A stretch of 64,000 nucleotides of DNA from Verrucomicrobiales bacterium (GTDB lineage Bacteria; Verrucomicrobiota; Verrucomicrobiia; Limisphaerales; UBA11320), in contig JAEUHE010000025.1 of NCBI GenBank assembly GCA_016793885.1, positions 30,409-94,408 on the forward strand, given 5' to 3'. Shown here piece after piece: positions 35,200-45,103 of the stretch. Made by a program: the position numbers and the translations under genes. Under the pieces are notes generated by a model. The model saw only the letters and a program-made list of their open reading frames with translations. It was not told the DNA's origin and ran no database searches. The number at the start of each line of letters is the position of its first letter. Position 1 is the stretch's first letter.

Positions 35200-36528
35200 T
35201 TACAGCTTCACGTCAGCTTCGGAGAAATTCTCGATTGAGCTGACCAAATCAGCGATGAAACGGGCCGCGCTGCCGCCATCGATCAATCGGTGATCATAGG
35301 ACAACGCCAGAGGCAACATCGTGCGGGCCACGATTTGCTTCTCGCGCACCACCGGTTTCAGCAGGCCCTTACCTAGCCCCAAAATAGCTACCTCCGGCCG
35401 ATTCACAATCGGAGTAAAATGGGCCCCTCCGATACCCCCCTGATTGGAAATGGTAAAGGAGCCGCCCTTGAGTTCCTCCATGCTGGTCTTGCGGTCGCGG
35501 GCCTTGTCGGCCAGGGACTGCAAATCGAGGGAAAGCTGCAGGATGGACTTCTTGTGAGCATCTCGGATCACCGGGACAATCAACCCCGCCTCAGTATCCA
35601 CGGCAATGCCAAGATGGATGTATTCCTTGATCACGCACTCCTCGGCCTGATCATCGATACTCGAGTTGAAAATCGGATGCTTTTGCAGGGTCGCGACCAC
35701 GGCTTTCAAAACCAGCCCTGTCACCGTGAGCCGGGCACCCTTGGCTTCATAGGCGGCCAGGTGCTTCTTGCGAAGCTCGAGCAAGCCGCTGATATCAGCA
35801 TCCTCAAATTGAGTGACATGCGGGATATTATTCCAGCTCTCCAACATCCGCTGGCTAATGACCTTCCGCAGGGAGCTCAACGGCTTCCTGACCACCGGTC
35901 CAAACTGGGAGAAATCGATCGAAGGAGCCGCCGGGGCAGCCACGGCGCGTCCCACGGGTCCCGACGCCTTGGGTCTCGAGGCTAAACGATGCAGTCGGGC
36001 GATGTAGGCCCGAACATCTTCGAAAACAATGCGGCCGCCGCGCTCGCTCCCGGTGACCCGACGCAGCGGGATTCCCAGCAGCCGAGCCATGCGGCGAAGC
36101 TCCGGCGACGCCGGAACCGGCTGACCATCCGCCGTCTCATCCCATCCACCCGATTGCACATCAGCGTCGGCAACCTCGTCTTCACCCTCGTCCTCAGACA
36201 CCTCAGGTTCAACGACCTTGGCCGCTGAAGGTTTCTTTTTGGGCGAGGCTTTTGGGCTGGCTGCAGCGGGGGCAGCGGCGGGTTCAGCGCCCCCGCCAGC
36301 ACCTTCCAGGGAAATCAATATCGCGCCCGCGGAGATCTTGTCGCCTTCCTTAACACGAACGGAGGTGACCTTGCCCGCCGCCGGGGCGGGGATCGGGGCA
36401 ACCGCTTTGCCGCTCTCCAGTTCAATCACGGTCTGACCCTTTTGGATCGAATCCCCTTCTTTAACCTGAACGCTCACGACGACGCCGGAATCGGCGCCCT
36501 CACCAAGATTGGGCAGTCTGACATCCAT
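35200..36528 (-). CDS. pdhC: Dihydrolipoyllysine-residue acyltransferase (E2)
   Basis: A 442-residue E2 with one lipoyl domain (residues 1-76; lipoyl Lys41 in ELESGKAV), a flexible Ala/Pro/Lys and acidic linker, a peripheral subunit-binding domain (SPELRRMARLLGIPLRRV) and a C-terminal catalytic domain with SYDHRLIDGG. The close match to pyruvate dehydrogenase E2 and the adjacent E3 suggest the pyruvate complex, although a branched-chain or 2-oxoglutarate complex cannot be excluded from the sequence alone. No E1 gene (aceE or pdhA/pdhB) is present in the window; upstream is the groEL terminator. Confidence 0.93.
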   Translation of the reverse strand: MDVRLPNLGEGADSGVVVSVQVKEGDSIQKGQTVIELESGKAVAPIPAPAAGKVTSVRVKEGDKISAGAILISLEGAGGGAEPAAAPAAASPKASPKKKPSAAKVVEPEVSEDEGEDEVADADVQSGGWDETADGQPVPASPELRRMARLLGIPLRRVTGSERGGRIVFEDVRAYIARLHRLASRPKASGPVGRAVAAPAAPSIDFSQFGPVVRKPLSSLRKVISQRMLESWNNIPHVTQFEDADISGLLELRKKHLAAYEAKGARLTVTGLVLKAVVATLQKHPIFNSSIDDQAEECVIKEYIHLGIAVDTEAGLIVPVIRDAHKKSILQLSLDLQSLADKARDRKTSMEELKGGSFTISNQGGIGGAHFTPIVNRPEVAILGLGKGLLKPVVREKQIVARTMLPLALSYDHRLIDGGSAARFIADLVSSIENFSEADVKL

Positions 36529-36648
36529 AAATGAATGATATACGCAAAAACGGTTCTGGAGGTTGGTTATGGGCGATCCGACAACCGAAGCTCACCAGAG
36601 AACTTTGTGGTCGAACCCGTTGTTCCGACCTTGAAGGCGCAAATGATT

Positions 36649-36663
36649 AGGAGAATGGAGCGG
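36649..36663 (+). repeat. Short dispersed 15-mer
   Basis: AGGAGAATGGAGCGG here is identical to 30151-30165. Both copies lie in intergenic DNA next to the 3' ends of minus-strand genes (groEL and pyk). Confidence 0.45.
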
Positions 36664-36693
36664 GGTTTGCAATGGGCATTTTTAGGAGGAAGC

Positions 36694-36721
36694 AAAAAAG
36701 GGCCGGCTTTCGCCGGCCCTT
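36694..36721 (-). terminator. Rho-independent terminator of groEL
   Basis: Read on the minus strand, AAGGGCCGGC pairs with GCCGGCCCTT around a GAAA tetraloop and runs into a T tract (the A run at 36694-36699). It lies about 30 bp past the groEL stop and separates the chaperone genes from pdhC. Confidence 0.93.
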
Positions 36722-36753
36722 TGATGAGAGGTTCCTTCCCGAACCCAGCTGTC

Positions 36754-38394
36754 TTAGTATTCCATGCCGCCGCCGCCGCCGCCATGGTGAGGATCGGCCT
36801 TGGGAGCCTTATCCTTCTCAGGGACTTCGGTGATGAGGCATTCGGTGGTGAGGAGCAGACCGGCGATGGACGCCGAGTTCTGCAGAGCGTTGCGGGTCAC
36901 CTTCTTAGGATCAACCACACCCGCTTTCACCAAGTCTTCATAGTCGCCGGTAGCCACGTTGTAGCCATCGTTGCCCTTGAGGCGCTTCACTTCCTGGACC
37001 ACGAGCGAGCCTTCGACGCCAGCGTTGGCCGCCAGAGCGCGGAGCGGATACTCGATCGCCCGCTTCACAATTTCCACGCCGATGGCTTCATCTTCGTCCT
37101 TCAGATTCAAGGCATTGATGGCCGGGAGGCAGCGGAGCAGAGCCACGCCACCGCCAGGAACGATGCCTTCTTCGACGGCAGCGCGAGTGGCATGCAGGGC
37201 GTCCTCGACACGAGCTTTCTTTTCCTTCATCTCGGTCTCGGTGGCAGCACCGACGTTGATGACGGCCACGCCGCCAGCCAACTTCGCCAGTCGCTCCTGG
37301 AGCTTCTCGCGGTCGTAGTCCGAGGTGGTCTCTTCGATCTGACGGCGGATCTGATTAACCCGGCCCTGGATCTCAGAGGCCTTGCCATGACCTTCGACAA
37401 TGGTGGTGTTTTCCTTGTCGACAACAATGCTCTTCGCACGGCCGAGGTCTTCGATTCCGAGGCTCTCGAGCTTGATGCCGAGATCTTCGGTGATGCAGCG
37501 TCCACCCGTGAGGATCGCGATGTCTTCGAGCATGGCCTTGCGGCGGTCACCGAAGCCGGGCGCCTTCACAGCGCAGATGTTCAACACGCCGCGGAGCTTG
37601 TTCACCACGAGGGTGGCCAACGCTTCGCCTTCGACTTCTTCAGCGATGACGAGCAGCGGCTTGCCGACCTTGGCGATCTTCTCGAGCAAGGGGAGCAGAT
37701 CCTTAAGATTGCTGACCTTCTTCTCGTAAATCAGGATGTAGGCGTCATCCAACTTGGTTTCCATCGTCTCCGCGTTGGTGACGAAGTAGGGAGAGAGATA
37801 GCCCTTGTCGAATTGCATACCTTCGACGACGTCGAGAGTGGTCTCGATCGACTTAGCTTCTTCGACCGTGATGGTGCCGTCCTTGCCGACCTTGTCCATC
37901 GCGTCAGCAATGATGTTGCCGATCGTGGTATCCCAGTTGGCCGAGACCGTGGCGACCTGCTTGATCTCTTCCTTGTCCTTGACCTTCTTGGCGATCTTGG
38001 CGAGGTGTTCTACCGCGGCGTCAACGGCCTTTTGGATGCCGCGCTGAATGCCGATCGGGTTCGCACCAGAGGTGACATGCTTCAAACCTTCGCGGAAAAT
38101 CGCTTCGCCGAGCACGGTGGCGGTAGTGGTGCCATCACCAGCCGCGTCGCTGGTCTTGCTGGCCACTTCGCGAACCATCTGGGCGCCCATGTTCTCATAA
38201 GCGTCTTCCAGTTCGATTTCCTTCGCAACAGTGACACCGTCCTTGGTCACGGTCGGGGATCCAAATTTCTTGTCCAGAACGACATTGCGGCCTTTGGGTC
38301 CAAGGGTCGCACTGACGGCCCGAGCGAGTTTGGAAACGCCCTTGGCCAACGCCTGGCGTGCTGCTTCGTCAAAAATAAGTTGTTTTGCTGCCAT
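36754..38394 (-). CDS. groL: 60-kDa chaperonin GroEL
   Basis: A 546-residue chaperonin, the standard length. The equatorial start ([14 protein letters not shown]), the ATP-binding [10 protein letters not shown] with catalytic Asp, the apical segment [19 protein letters not shown], and [13 protein letters not shown] are all present. The C-terminus ends in [11 protein letters not shown], a variant of the GGM tail. It lies 43 bp downstream of groES and is followed by a strong terminator. The opposite strand carries a 626-codon open frame here, which is a coding shadow. Confidence 0.98.
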   Translation of the reverse strand: MAAKQLIFDEAARQALAKGVSKLARAVSATLGPKGRNVVLDKKFGSPTVTKDGVTVAKEIELEDAYENMGAQMVREVASKTSDAAGDGTTTATVLGEAIFREGLKHVTSGANPIGIQRGIQKAVDAAVEHLAKIAKKVKDKEEIKQVATVSANWDTTIGNIIADAMDKVGKDGTITVEEAKSIETTLDVVEGMQFDKGYLSPYFVTNAETMETKLDDAYILIYEKKVSNLKDLLPLLEKIAKVGKPLLVIAEEVEGEALATLVVNKLRGVLNICAVKAPGFGDRRKAMLEDIAILTGGRCITEDLGIKLESLGIEDLGRAKSIVVDKENTTIVEGHGKASEIQGRVNQIRRQIEETTSDYDREKLQERLAKLAGGVAVINVGAATETEMKEKKARVEDALHATRAAVEEGIVPGGGVALLRCLPAINALNLKDEDEAIGVEIVKRAIEYPLRALAANAGVEGSLVVQEVKRLKGNDGYNVATGDYEDLVKAGVVDPKKVTRNALQNSASIAGLLLTTECLITEVPEKDKAPKADPHHGGGGGGMEY

Positions 38395-38437
38395 AAAATT
38401 CTAGTTCTCTTTTAAGGGGTTTTGAGGGTGTCGTTCG

Positions 38438-38731
38438 TTATGCGATCACAGCCAGCACGTCGTCGGTGCTGAGAATCTTGTACTCACGGCCATCCAACTT
38501 GATCTCAGTGCCGCCATACTTGCTGACCAAGATACGATCGCCTACTTTAACTTCGAACGGGATCTTCTTTCCGCTGTCGTCCAGCTTACCGGTACCAAGG
38601 GCGCGCACAACGCTCTCCATCGGCTTCTCTTTTGCGGTATCAGGGATGATGATGCCGCCCTTTTTGACTTCTTTGTCCTCTACCGCTTCCACCAGGATGC
38701 GGTCGCCGAGAGGCTTAACATTAAGTGCCAT
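38438..38731 (-). CDS. groES: 10-kDa co-chaperonin GroES
   Basis: A 97-residue co-chaperonin with the usual [14 protein letters not shown] start, the mobile loop ([18 protein letters not shown]) and the [14 protein letters not shown] end. It forms the lid of the GroEL cavity. Its gene lies 139 bp downstream of dnaK on the same strand. No CIRCE element was found in that spacer, which contains an imperfect hairpin (GGTTCCCC and GGAGAACC) between 38820 and 38850. Confidence 0.97.
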   Translation of the reverse strand: MALNVKPLGDRILVEAVEDKEVKKGGIIIPDTAKEKPMESVVRALGTGKLDDSGKKIPFEVKVGDRILVSKYGGTEIKLDGREYKILSTDDVLAVIA

Positions 38732-38870
38732 AGTTATTCTCGTTTCGTATTTCGTGTTGGTTTGTCGGATAGTAGACTCTCCGAGACACCCGTCTCCGGA
38801 AAGCGCTCATCCGGCAGCGCTGGTTCCCCGTTCCTCGAATGGAGAACCGTCGATGCCGGACAAAATCGTT

Positions 38871-40811
38871 TTACTTTTTCTCGTCGACGACTTCCGCGTC
38901 GATAATCGGGCCGTCGCCTTGACCCTTGGCTTTGTCGCCAGAAGATGTTTCGCCCGAGGGACCGGCCGATGATGCATTCGGCTGACCTCCGGGAGCAGCG
39001 CCCGTCGCCTTGTAGAGTTCGGCGGAAGCGGCTTGCCAAACTTCATTCAACTTCTCGACGGCAGCCTTGATCGCCGCCGTGTCGGTGCCTTTCAAAGCCT
39101 CTTTGACATCCGCCACCGATTTCTCGATTTTCGCCTTCTCATTCCCCGGCAGTTTGTCACCAGCTTCCTTAAGGGTCTTCTCGGTACGATAAATGACGTT
39201 GTCAGCTTCGTTCCTAGCCTCAGCCGCTTCGCGAATGTTGCGATCATCATCCGCATGCGCCTCCGCATCCTTGCGCATCCGCTCCACCTCATCCTTCGAA
39301 AGGCCGCTGTTGGCAGTAATGGTGATCTTCTGCTCCTTGCCGGTGCCCAGGTCCTTAGCGCTGACGTTCAGGATGCCATTGGCATCAATGTCAAAGGTGA
39401 CTTCGATCTGCGGGACTCCTCGAGGGGCCGGAGGGATGTCTGTTAATTGGAACTTACCAATCGGCTTGTTGTCTCGGGCCATCTGCCGGTCACCCTGGAG
39501 CACATGAATCTCGACGCCCGGCTGGTTGTCCGAAGCCGTGGAGAAGATCTCAGACTTGCGGGTGGGAATGGTCGTATTGCGCTCGATCAATCGCGTGAAA
39601 ACGCCGCCCAGAGTTTCAATGCCCAGGGAAAGAGGCGTCACGTCGAGCAGCAGCACGTCCTTGACCTCGCCCTTCAGCACTCCCGCTTGAATCGCGGCGC
39701 CTACAGCGACCACTTCATCCGGATTCACGCCTTGATGCGGGGTCTTGTTCACCAAACCACGGGCAGTCTCCACCACCCGAGGCATGCGGGTCATGCCACC
39801 CACCAAGACCAATTCATCAATCTTGTCGGCAGCGATGCCGGCGTCACGAAGGCAGTTGCGGGTCGGGGTCACGGTTCGCTCGAACAACGAATCGCAAAGC
39901 TGCTCCATCTTGGCGCGCGTCAGCTTCGAACTGATGTGCTTCGGGCCGCTGGCGTCCGCGGTCACGAACGGCAGATTGATCTCATACTGCTGCGAACTCG
40001 AGAGGGCGATCTTGGCCTTCTCGGCCTCTTCCTTAATTCGCTGCAATGCGTCCGGTTGCTTGCGAAGGTCAATTCCTTGATCCTTCTTGAACTCGCTCAG
40101 GATCCAATCCATCAGCTGGTTGTCCCAGTCATCACCCCCCAAGTGAGTGTCGCCGTTCGTAGCCTTAACCTCAAAAACCCCATCGCCGATCTCCAGGACG
40201 GAAATATCAAAGGTGCCACCACCCAGGTCGTAAACAGCGATCTTCTCGTCCTTCTTCTTGTCCAACCCGTAGGCCAGCGAGGCAGCCGTAGGCTCGTTGA
40301 TAATACGGAGCACCTCCAAGCCGGCGATCTTGCCAGCATCTTTAGTAGCCTGCCGCTGCGAATCATTGAAATAGGCCGGAACCGTGATCACCGCCTGGGT
40401 GATCGTCTCACCCAAACGCATCTCGGCATCAGCGCGAAGTTTCGCCAGAACCATGGCCGAGATTTCGGGAGGGCTGTACGTCTTGGTCTGCCCGTCCACC
40501 TCCACCTCAACGTGCGCATCCCCGTTGGAGGCACGCACCACCTTGTAAGGCACGCGCTTGATCTCTTCCTGAACCTCATCGAACTTTCGGCCCATGAAGC
40601 GCTTGATGGAATAAACCGTATTGCGGGGGTTCGTCACCGCCTGACGCTTCGCCGCATCCCCTACCAGCCGCTCGCCATTTTTAGCGAAGGCGACCACCGA
40701 AGGGGTGGTTCGTTTTCCTTCCGAATTCTCCAATACCAAGGGCTCGCCACCCTCCATGACAGCCATGCAAGAATTCGTGGTCCCGAGATCGATGCCTAAA
40801 ACTTTAGCCAT
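38871..40811 (-). CDS. dnaK: Molecular chaperone DnaK (Hsp70)
   Basis: A 646-residue Hsp70. [17 protein letters not shown] marks the true start at 40811; the longer open frame adds 23 unrelated residues. The ATPase domain contains [29 protein letters not shown] and [12 protein letters not shown]. The linker [12 protein letters not shown], the substrate-binding domain and an [11 protein letters not shown] tail follow. Neither grpE nor dnaJ is adjacent; the neighbours downstream are groES and groEL, which makes a compact heat-shock cluster. A possible operator-overlapped promoter lies upstream. Confidence 0.98.
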   Translation of the reverse strand: MAKVLGIDLGTTNSCMAVMEGGEPLVLENSEGKRTTPSVVAFAKNGERLVGDAAKRQAVTNPRNTVYSIKRFMGRKFDEVQEEIKRVPYKVVRASNGDAHVEVEVDGQTKTYSPPEISAMVLAKLRADAEMRLGETITQAVITVPAYFNDSQRQATKDAGKIAGLEVLRIINEPTAASLAYGLDKKKDEKIAVYDLGGGTFDISVLEIGDGVFEVKATNGDTHLGGDDWDNQLMDWILSEFKKDQGIDLRKQPDALQRIKEEAEKAKIALSSSQQYEINLPFVTADASGPKHISSKLTRAKMEQLCDSLFERTVTPTRNCLRDAGIAADKIDELVLVGGMTRMPRVVETARGLVNKTPHQGVNPDEVVAVGAAIQAGVLKGEVKDVLLLDVTPLSLGIETLGGVFTRLIERNTTIPTRKSEIFSTASDNQPGVEIHVLQGDRQMARDNKPIGKFQLTDIPPAPRGVPQIEVTFDIDANGILNVSAKDLGTGKEQKITITANSGLSKDEVERMRKDAEAHADDDRNIREAAEARNEADNVIYRTEKTLKEAGDKLPGNEKAKIEKSVADVKEALKGTDTAAIKAAVEKLNEVWQAASAELYKATGAAPGGQPNASSAGPSGETSSGDKAKGQGDGPIIDAEVVDEKK

Positions 40812-40854
40812 AAAATTTTGCGTCAAAAGTGACAAAACAAGACACAGCAATGCC

Positions 40855-40895
40855 AGTGCCAGGCACTCATTAGATCGCAAGTATCTAATTCACAA
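40855..40895 (-). promoter_or_regulatory. Candidate dnaK promoter overlapped by inverted repeats
   Basis: On the minus strand, TTGTGA (40890-40895) and TAATGA (40867-40872) are 17 bp apart. The inverted repeat ATTAGAT-N7-ATCTAAT (40869-40889) fills the spacer and overlaps the -10, where a bound repressor would block polymerase. A second repeat, AGTGCC-A-GGCACT (40855-40867), follows at the expected transcript start. The sites do not match CIRCE. A further pair, GTGACA and TGTCAC, lies at 40927-40953. Confidence 0.35.
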
Positions 40896-41184
40896 CACTT
40901 TGAAATATTCTAACTAAAGCTCAAGTGTGACAACCCACACCTCAAAGTGTCACCTTGTCGCAGTTTGCGGGCTCCAATGGCACAGTGTGATCCTGGTCAA
41001 GCGGCATCCTGGAGAGGGGGGTAGGTTCGTTGGCCAGGTTTCCAATCCTTCCCGGATGGCAGGAGCGTCAGCCCGTTCCAGCGGCTCAGAAGAAAGCGAC
41101 GATTTCAGCCTTGAGGGGGAGCCATTGCCGAGGGCGGGCCGAGGCGTAAGTAAGCCATCGCCTCAAACTACAGGTATCTTCTGC

Positions 41185-41212
41185 TTGCCAATCCTCTGTC
41201 CAGGACTAGATT
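41185..41212 (+). promoter_or_regulatory. Candidate promoter of yajC-secDF-terC
   Basis: TTGCCA (41185-41190) and TAGATT (41207-41212) are spaced by 16 bp and lie 25 bp before the yajC ATG. They are the best match in the 426-bp gene-free stretch 40812-41237. That stretch otherwise holds the dnaK regulatory repeats and a hairpin (GAGGCG at 41141, CGCCTC at 41159). Confidence 0.45.
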
Positions 41213-41237
41213 AGCCGGCTCAACTGTCGGTCACTTT

Positions 41238-41597
41238 ATGATGACTCATTGTCTAGGCGCGCTCATGGCATTTGGAATGCCTCCCGCAAACGGGGGGGTT
41301 AGAGATCCAAAGGCGGAACTTCTTAACACCCTGGTGCCTTTCGGCATCATGGCGGTCCTCTTCTACTTTGCCCTGATCCGACCGCAGAGACTGAGGGCTA
41401 AGGAACTGGAGCAACGGGTCAGCAGCCTGAAGCCCGGGGACAAGGTCCTCACCAACGGAGGCATTCTGGGAACGATTGTCACCATTCGAGAGAAAACCAT
41501 CTCCATCCGTTCGGAGGATACGAAGTTCGAGGTTCTCAAGTCCGCCGTATCCGAAGTCACCGAACGCAAAAGCGAAACCGCCGATACTAAATCCTGA
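41238..41597 (+). CDS. yajC: Preprotein translocase subunit YajC
   Basis: A 119-residue single-span membrane protein that associates with SecDF in the Sec holotranslocon. The transmembrane segment is LVPFGIMAVLFYFALIRPQR (about residues 32-51). The cytoplasmic domain LKPGDKVLTNGGILGTIV is characteristic. Tandem ATGs at 41238 and 41241 are possible starts. It lies 14 bp upstream of secDF, the usual genomic partner. Confidence 0.95.
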   Translation: MMTHCLGALMAFGMPPANGGVRDPKAELLNTLVPFGIMAVLFYFALIRPQRLRAKELEQRVSSLKPGDKVLTNGGILGTIVTIREKTISIRSEDTKFEVLKSAVSEVTERKSETADTKS

Positions 41598-41611
41598 CCC
41601 TCCATCCGTCC

Positions 41612-44113
41612 ATGACTCGCAATCATTTTTGGAAATTCCTGTTCGTTCTTTTTGTGTTGGGATGGTCCTTTTACGAGGTCTACCCGCCGACCGGTAAGAA
41701 CATCATCACTCACTTCGACGAGCGAGCCCGCAATCGCGATGCCGCCCTGACGAACATACTGACCCGGGCTCGCGAACTGGAGAAAATCAATCCAGCGCGC
41801 ACCTATGGCAATCTGTTCGATGCGGTAGCCACCAATGATATCAGCCGATATTTTGGCTTCAACGTGGCTGGGCAGAAGAATCCCAACAGCTATGTGCTCA
41901 ACCGGCTCCAGCGAGAAGCAGCCGGCAAGATCAAGCTGGGGTTGGATCTGCAAGGCGGCACCTCATTCCTGATTGGGATGAACACCAACGACCTTTCCAC
42001 CAATCAGGTTCGCGAACAAGTGCTGTCCCAGGCAGTCGAAGTGCTCCGCCGTCGGGTAGACAAGTTCGGCGTGGCTGAGCCCCAGATCCAGCCGTCCGGC
42101 GAGGACCGAATTCTGATCCAGCTGCCCGGGCTCTCCGAAGACGACCGGCTCAGCGCTCGCCGCCAGATCGAGAAGTCGGCGTTCCTGGAATTTCGAATCG
42201 TTCATGAGAACAGCGATCAATTGCTCGCTCAGGGACTAGGCGCCCCCGGATACGAAAAGCTCGGCACCTCCCACCGGGCCGAGGACGGTTCCAAAATGAT
42301 CAGCTACCACTTGGTCAAGAAGCAGGCCGAGGAGGGGTTGACCGGCGCTTATGTCAAGAGTGCCGGCGTCTACCGCGATCCCGTCACGTCCCAGCCTCAA
42401 ATTCATTTCGAGTTCAACTCCGAGGGCGCAGAGAAGTTTGGAAGGATTACCCGGAAATACAGCCCGCAAGGTGGACGCTACTACCAGCTGGCCATCGTGC
42501 TGGACGGCGAGCTGTCTTCAGCCCCTCGCATCATGGGGCCGATCGAAGGCGGACGCGGCCAGATCACCGGTGACTTCGAGCTGAAGGAAGCGATCGAACT
42601 CGCGAACACCCTCGAGAATCCCTTGGAAGCGAAGGTAACCCTGCTGGAAGAGAAAGCCGTCGACCCCAGTTTGGGACAAGCCACCATTGACAGCGGTGTC
42701 CGCTCCGCCATCTGGGGCACCATCGCTGTGGCCGCGTTCATGTTGGTCTACTATCTGAAAGCCGGTGTCGTAGCCAACGTGGCCCTGATTGTTAACATCA
42801 TCATCCTGTTAGGGGTCATGTGCTCGGTCGGAACCGTTCTGACCCTGCCCGGCATCGCCGGCATCGTGTTGACCATCGGCATGGCGGTCGACGCTAACGT
42901 GCTGATCTACGAGCGTATTCGGGAGGAATCGGCCAAGGGCAAGTCGCTCAAGGGAGCCATCGCTGCCGGTTATGACCGGGCCTTCAGCACCATCTTCGAT
43001 TCTAACCTCACTACCCTGATCGCTTCCGTGCTCCTGATCTACTTGGGCTCCGGTCCCATCAAGGGCTTCGGCGTGACCCTGACGATCGGTATCTGCGTCA
43101 GCATGTTCACCGCGTTGGTTGTCACACGATTGATTTTCGACTTCCTCGTCGCCAAGAACGTGATCAAGTCCCTGCCCATGCTTCAGATCATCCGCGGGTC
43201 GAAGATCGAGTTCATGAAGTTCGCCAAAATTGCATTCACCATCTCCTGGGCCATCATCCTGGGTGGCCTGATCTTCGGAGAGAAGCGCATGGGCATCGAT
43301 TTCGCGGGCGGCGACAGCGTGGTGCTCCAATTCAGCCAGCGCGTGCCGCAAGAGGACGTGCAGAAGGCACTCGAAGCCAAAGGCATCAAGGATCCCCGGG
43401 CTCAATACCAGGGAGAACTCGGCGCCAAGGAGTCGGCCGCCACACTGCGAATCACTTCCCCGCTCAACACGGGCGAGGCCGTGACGGCAGCGCTCAAGAC
43501 CAGCTTCCCTGACGCCAAGTTTACCCAGGTTGCCATGGAGCAGGTCGGGCCTACCGTGGGCGATGAAATCCTCAAGACCGGCCTACTCGCCGTCTTCGCC
43601 TCACTGTTCTTGATCCTGGTCTACGTGGCCTTCCGCTACGAAGTCTCGTTCGCCGTGGCCGCGGTGGTCGCGGTGATGCACGATGTGCTCATGACGACTG
43701 GCATCTACTGCTTGGCGGGCCGCGAGTTCAACAGCACATTCATCGCCGCAGTCCTCACGATTATCGGTTTCTCGATCAACGACACCATCGTCATCTTCGA
43801 TCGAATCCGCGAAGACCTGAAACTGGGCGTTCGTGGGAGCTTCACCCAGCTCATCAATCAAGCGCTGAACGAAACCCTCAGCCGAACCATCATCACCTCC
43901 GGCACCGTGTTCATCGCGACGATCGTGCTCTATCTGTTCGGGGGCGGTGCGATCAACGACTTCGCCTTCACATTCCTGGTCGGTATCATCACCGGAACCT
44001 ACTCCAGCATCTACATCGCCAGCGCCATCGTGCTCTGGTGGCATAAGGGTCAGCGCCCCCCAACCACAACTGTTCAGGTGGTGCCGCAGGAGTCTGAGGC
44101 TGCCAAGGCCTGA
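41612..44113 (+). CDS. secDF: Fused protein translocase SecDF
   Basis: An 833-residue fusion of SecD and SecF, proton-driven RND-type subunits that pull exported proteins across the membrane. The SecD half has KLGLDLQGGTSFLIGM, the periplasmic P1 domain and the conserved TLPGIAGIVLTIGMAVDANV helix. The SecF half starts near residue 540 and has GIDFAGGDSVV and FSINDTIVIFDRIRE. About twelve transmembrane helices are expected. Fusion into one chain is common in this phylum and in Bacillus. terC follows 15 bp downstream. Confidence 0.96.
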   Translation: MTRNHFWKFLFVLFVLGWSFYEVYPPTGKNIITHFDERARNRDAALTNILTRARELEKINPARTYGNLFDAVATNDISRYFGFNVAGQKNPNSYVLNRLQREAAGKIKLGLDLQGGTSFLIGMNTNDLSTNQVREQVLSQAVEVLRRRVDKFGVAEPQIQPSGEDRILIQLPGLSEDDRLSARRQIEKSAFLEFRIVHENSDQLLAQGLGAPGYEKLGTSHRAEDGSKMISYHLVKKQAEEGLTGAYVKSAGVYRDPVTSQPQIHFEFNSEGAEKFGRITRKYSPQGGRYYQLAIVLDGELSSAPRIMGPIEGGRGQITGDFELKEAIELANTLENPLEAKVTLLEEKAVDPSLGQATIDSGVRSAIWGTIAVAAFMLVYYLKAGVVANVALIVNIIILLGVMCSVGTVLTLPGIAGIVLTIGMAVDANVLIYERIREESAKGKSLKGAIAAGYDRAFSTIFDSNLTTLIASVLLIYLGSGPIKGFGVTLTIGICVSMFTALVVTRLIFDFLVAKNVIKSLPMLQIIRGSKIEFMKFAKIAFTISWAIILGGLIFGEKRMGIDFAGGDSVVLQFSQRVPQEDVQKALEAKGIKDPRAQYQGELGAKESAATLRITSPLNTGEAVTAALKTSFPDAKFTQVAMEQVGPTVGDEILKTGLLAVFASLFLILVYVAFRYEVSFAVAAVVAVMHDVLMTTGIYCLAGREFNSTFIAAVLTIIGFSINDTIVIFDRIREDLKLGVRGSFTQLINQALNETLSRTIITSGTVFIATIVLYLFGGGAINDFAFTFLVGIITGTYSSIYIASAIVLWWHKGQRPPTTTVQVVPQESEAAKA

Positions 44114-44128
44114 TGTCCCTGCTGGCGG

Positions 44129-45067
44129 ATGCTTGCTGAGTTTGTCATTACGTCGTGGCACTGGGCCACCTTCCTCGCCTGCATCCTCTTTTTGCTGGCG
44201 CTCGACCTGGGCGTGTTTCACCGAGCCGCCCGGGTCGTGCAGTTCAAGGAGGCCCTGGGCTGGACCGGAGCTTGGTTCTGCCTGGCGATGGGCTTCGCGG
44301 CCCTGATCGCCACCCTGATGACCAAGGAGAAGGCCTTGCTCTTCGCCACCGGCTACATCGTCGAACTGTCCCTCTCCATGGACAATGTCTTCGTGATCGC
44401 CGTCATTTTCCGATACTTCCAGGTTCCCATCCAATACCAGCATCGCGTGCTCTTCTGGGGCATCCTGGGCGCCCTGGCCATGCGAGGCGTGATGATTTGG
44501 CTCGGGGCTGCCATGGTGGAACGCTTTGAGTGGACTCTCTATATTCTGGGAGCCTTCCTCATCTTCACCGGGCTCAAAATGATCTTCAGCAGCGACGAAG
44601 GAGTTCACCCGGAAAAGAACCCGGTGATTCGACTCGCACGGCGGTGGTTCCCAGTCGCCGATCAATTTGACGGACAGAAATTCTTCACTCAGGTCCGAGG
44701 CAGCCGGGCGCTAACCCCGCTGGCCATCGTTCTGATCATGGTGGAGACCACTGACCTGATCTTCGCCCTGGACAGCCTGCCGGCCATCTTCGGCATCACC
44801 CAGGACGCCTTCATCATTTTCACATCGAATGTGTTCGCCATCCTGGGCCTCCGCTCGCTGTATTTCGCGCTGGCGGAAGCGATTCAATACTTCACCCACC
44901 TGAAGGTCGGCCTGTCGGCCGTGCTGGTGTTTATCGGAATCAAGATGGTCGGCAAACACTGGTTCGAGATCCCCACGCTGTGGTCTCTAATCATCGTGGC
45001 GGGAATCATCCTCTCCTCCATCCTGGTCTCCTTGATTGTGGCAGCCCGCCCCAAGCGCGACCACTGA
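44129..45067 (+). CDS. TerC/Alx-family membrane protein
   Basis: A 312-residue multispan membrane protein. The family motifs LALDLGVFHR, LSLSMDNVFVIAVIF and FALDSLPAIFGITQDAFI are intact, with acidic residues inside the helices that are thought to bind a divalent cation. Alx/TerC proteins export Mn2+ or act beside the Sec machinery to metallate secreted proteins. The position just after secDF supports the second role as an inference. The ATG at 44129 starts within 16 bp of the secDF stop. Confidence 0.92.
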   Translation: MLAEFVITSWHWATFLACILFLLALDLGVFHRAARVVQFKEALGWTGAWFCLAMGFAALIATLMTKEKALLFATGYIVELSLSMDNVFVIAVIFRYFQVPIQYQHRVLFWGILGALAMRGVMIWLGAAMVERFEWTLYILGAFLIFTGLKMIFSSDEGVHPEKNPVIRLARRWFPVADQFDGQKFFTQVRGSRALTPLAIVLIMVETTDLIFALDSLPAIFGITQDAFIIFTSNVFAILGLRSLYFALAEAIQYFTHLKVGLSAVLVFIGIKMVGKHWFEIPTLWSLIIVAGIILSSILVSLIVAARPKRDH

Positions 45068-45103
45068 TCCCGACGCCCCCCACACCCATCCATCGCGATC
45101 CTG

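Noticed and set aside
36535..38415. A 626-codon open frame on the plus strand opposite groEL
   Set aside because: The minus strand encodes a full, canonical GroEL. The antisense peptide is His/Asp/Leu-rich with no recognisable domain and crosses the groEL terminator; it is a coding shadow in GC-rich DNA.
38732..38870. A CIRCE/HrcA site before groES
   Set aside because: The dnaK-groES spacer was read for TTAGCACTC-N9-GAGTGCTAA and no reasonable match exists. Only an imperfect hairpin and AGCGCT repeats are present.
39447..40799. A 450-codon plus-strand frame opposite dnaK
   Set aside because: DnaK is complete and canonical on the minus strand; this is its mirror frame.
40980..41230. A possible small structured RNA (SRP RNA-like) between dnaK and yajC
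   Set aside because: The stretch has hairpins and purine-rich text but lacks the conserved SRP loop sequence; it is better left as a leader or spacer.
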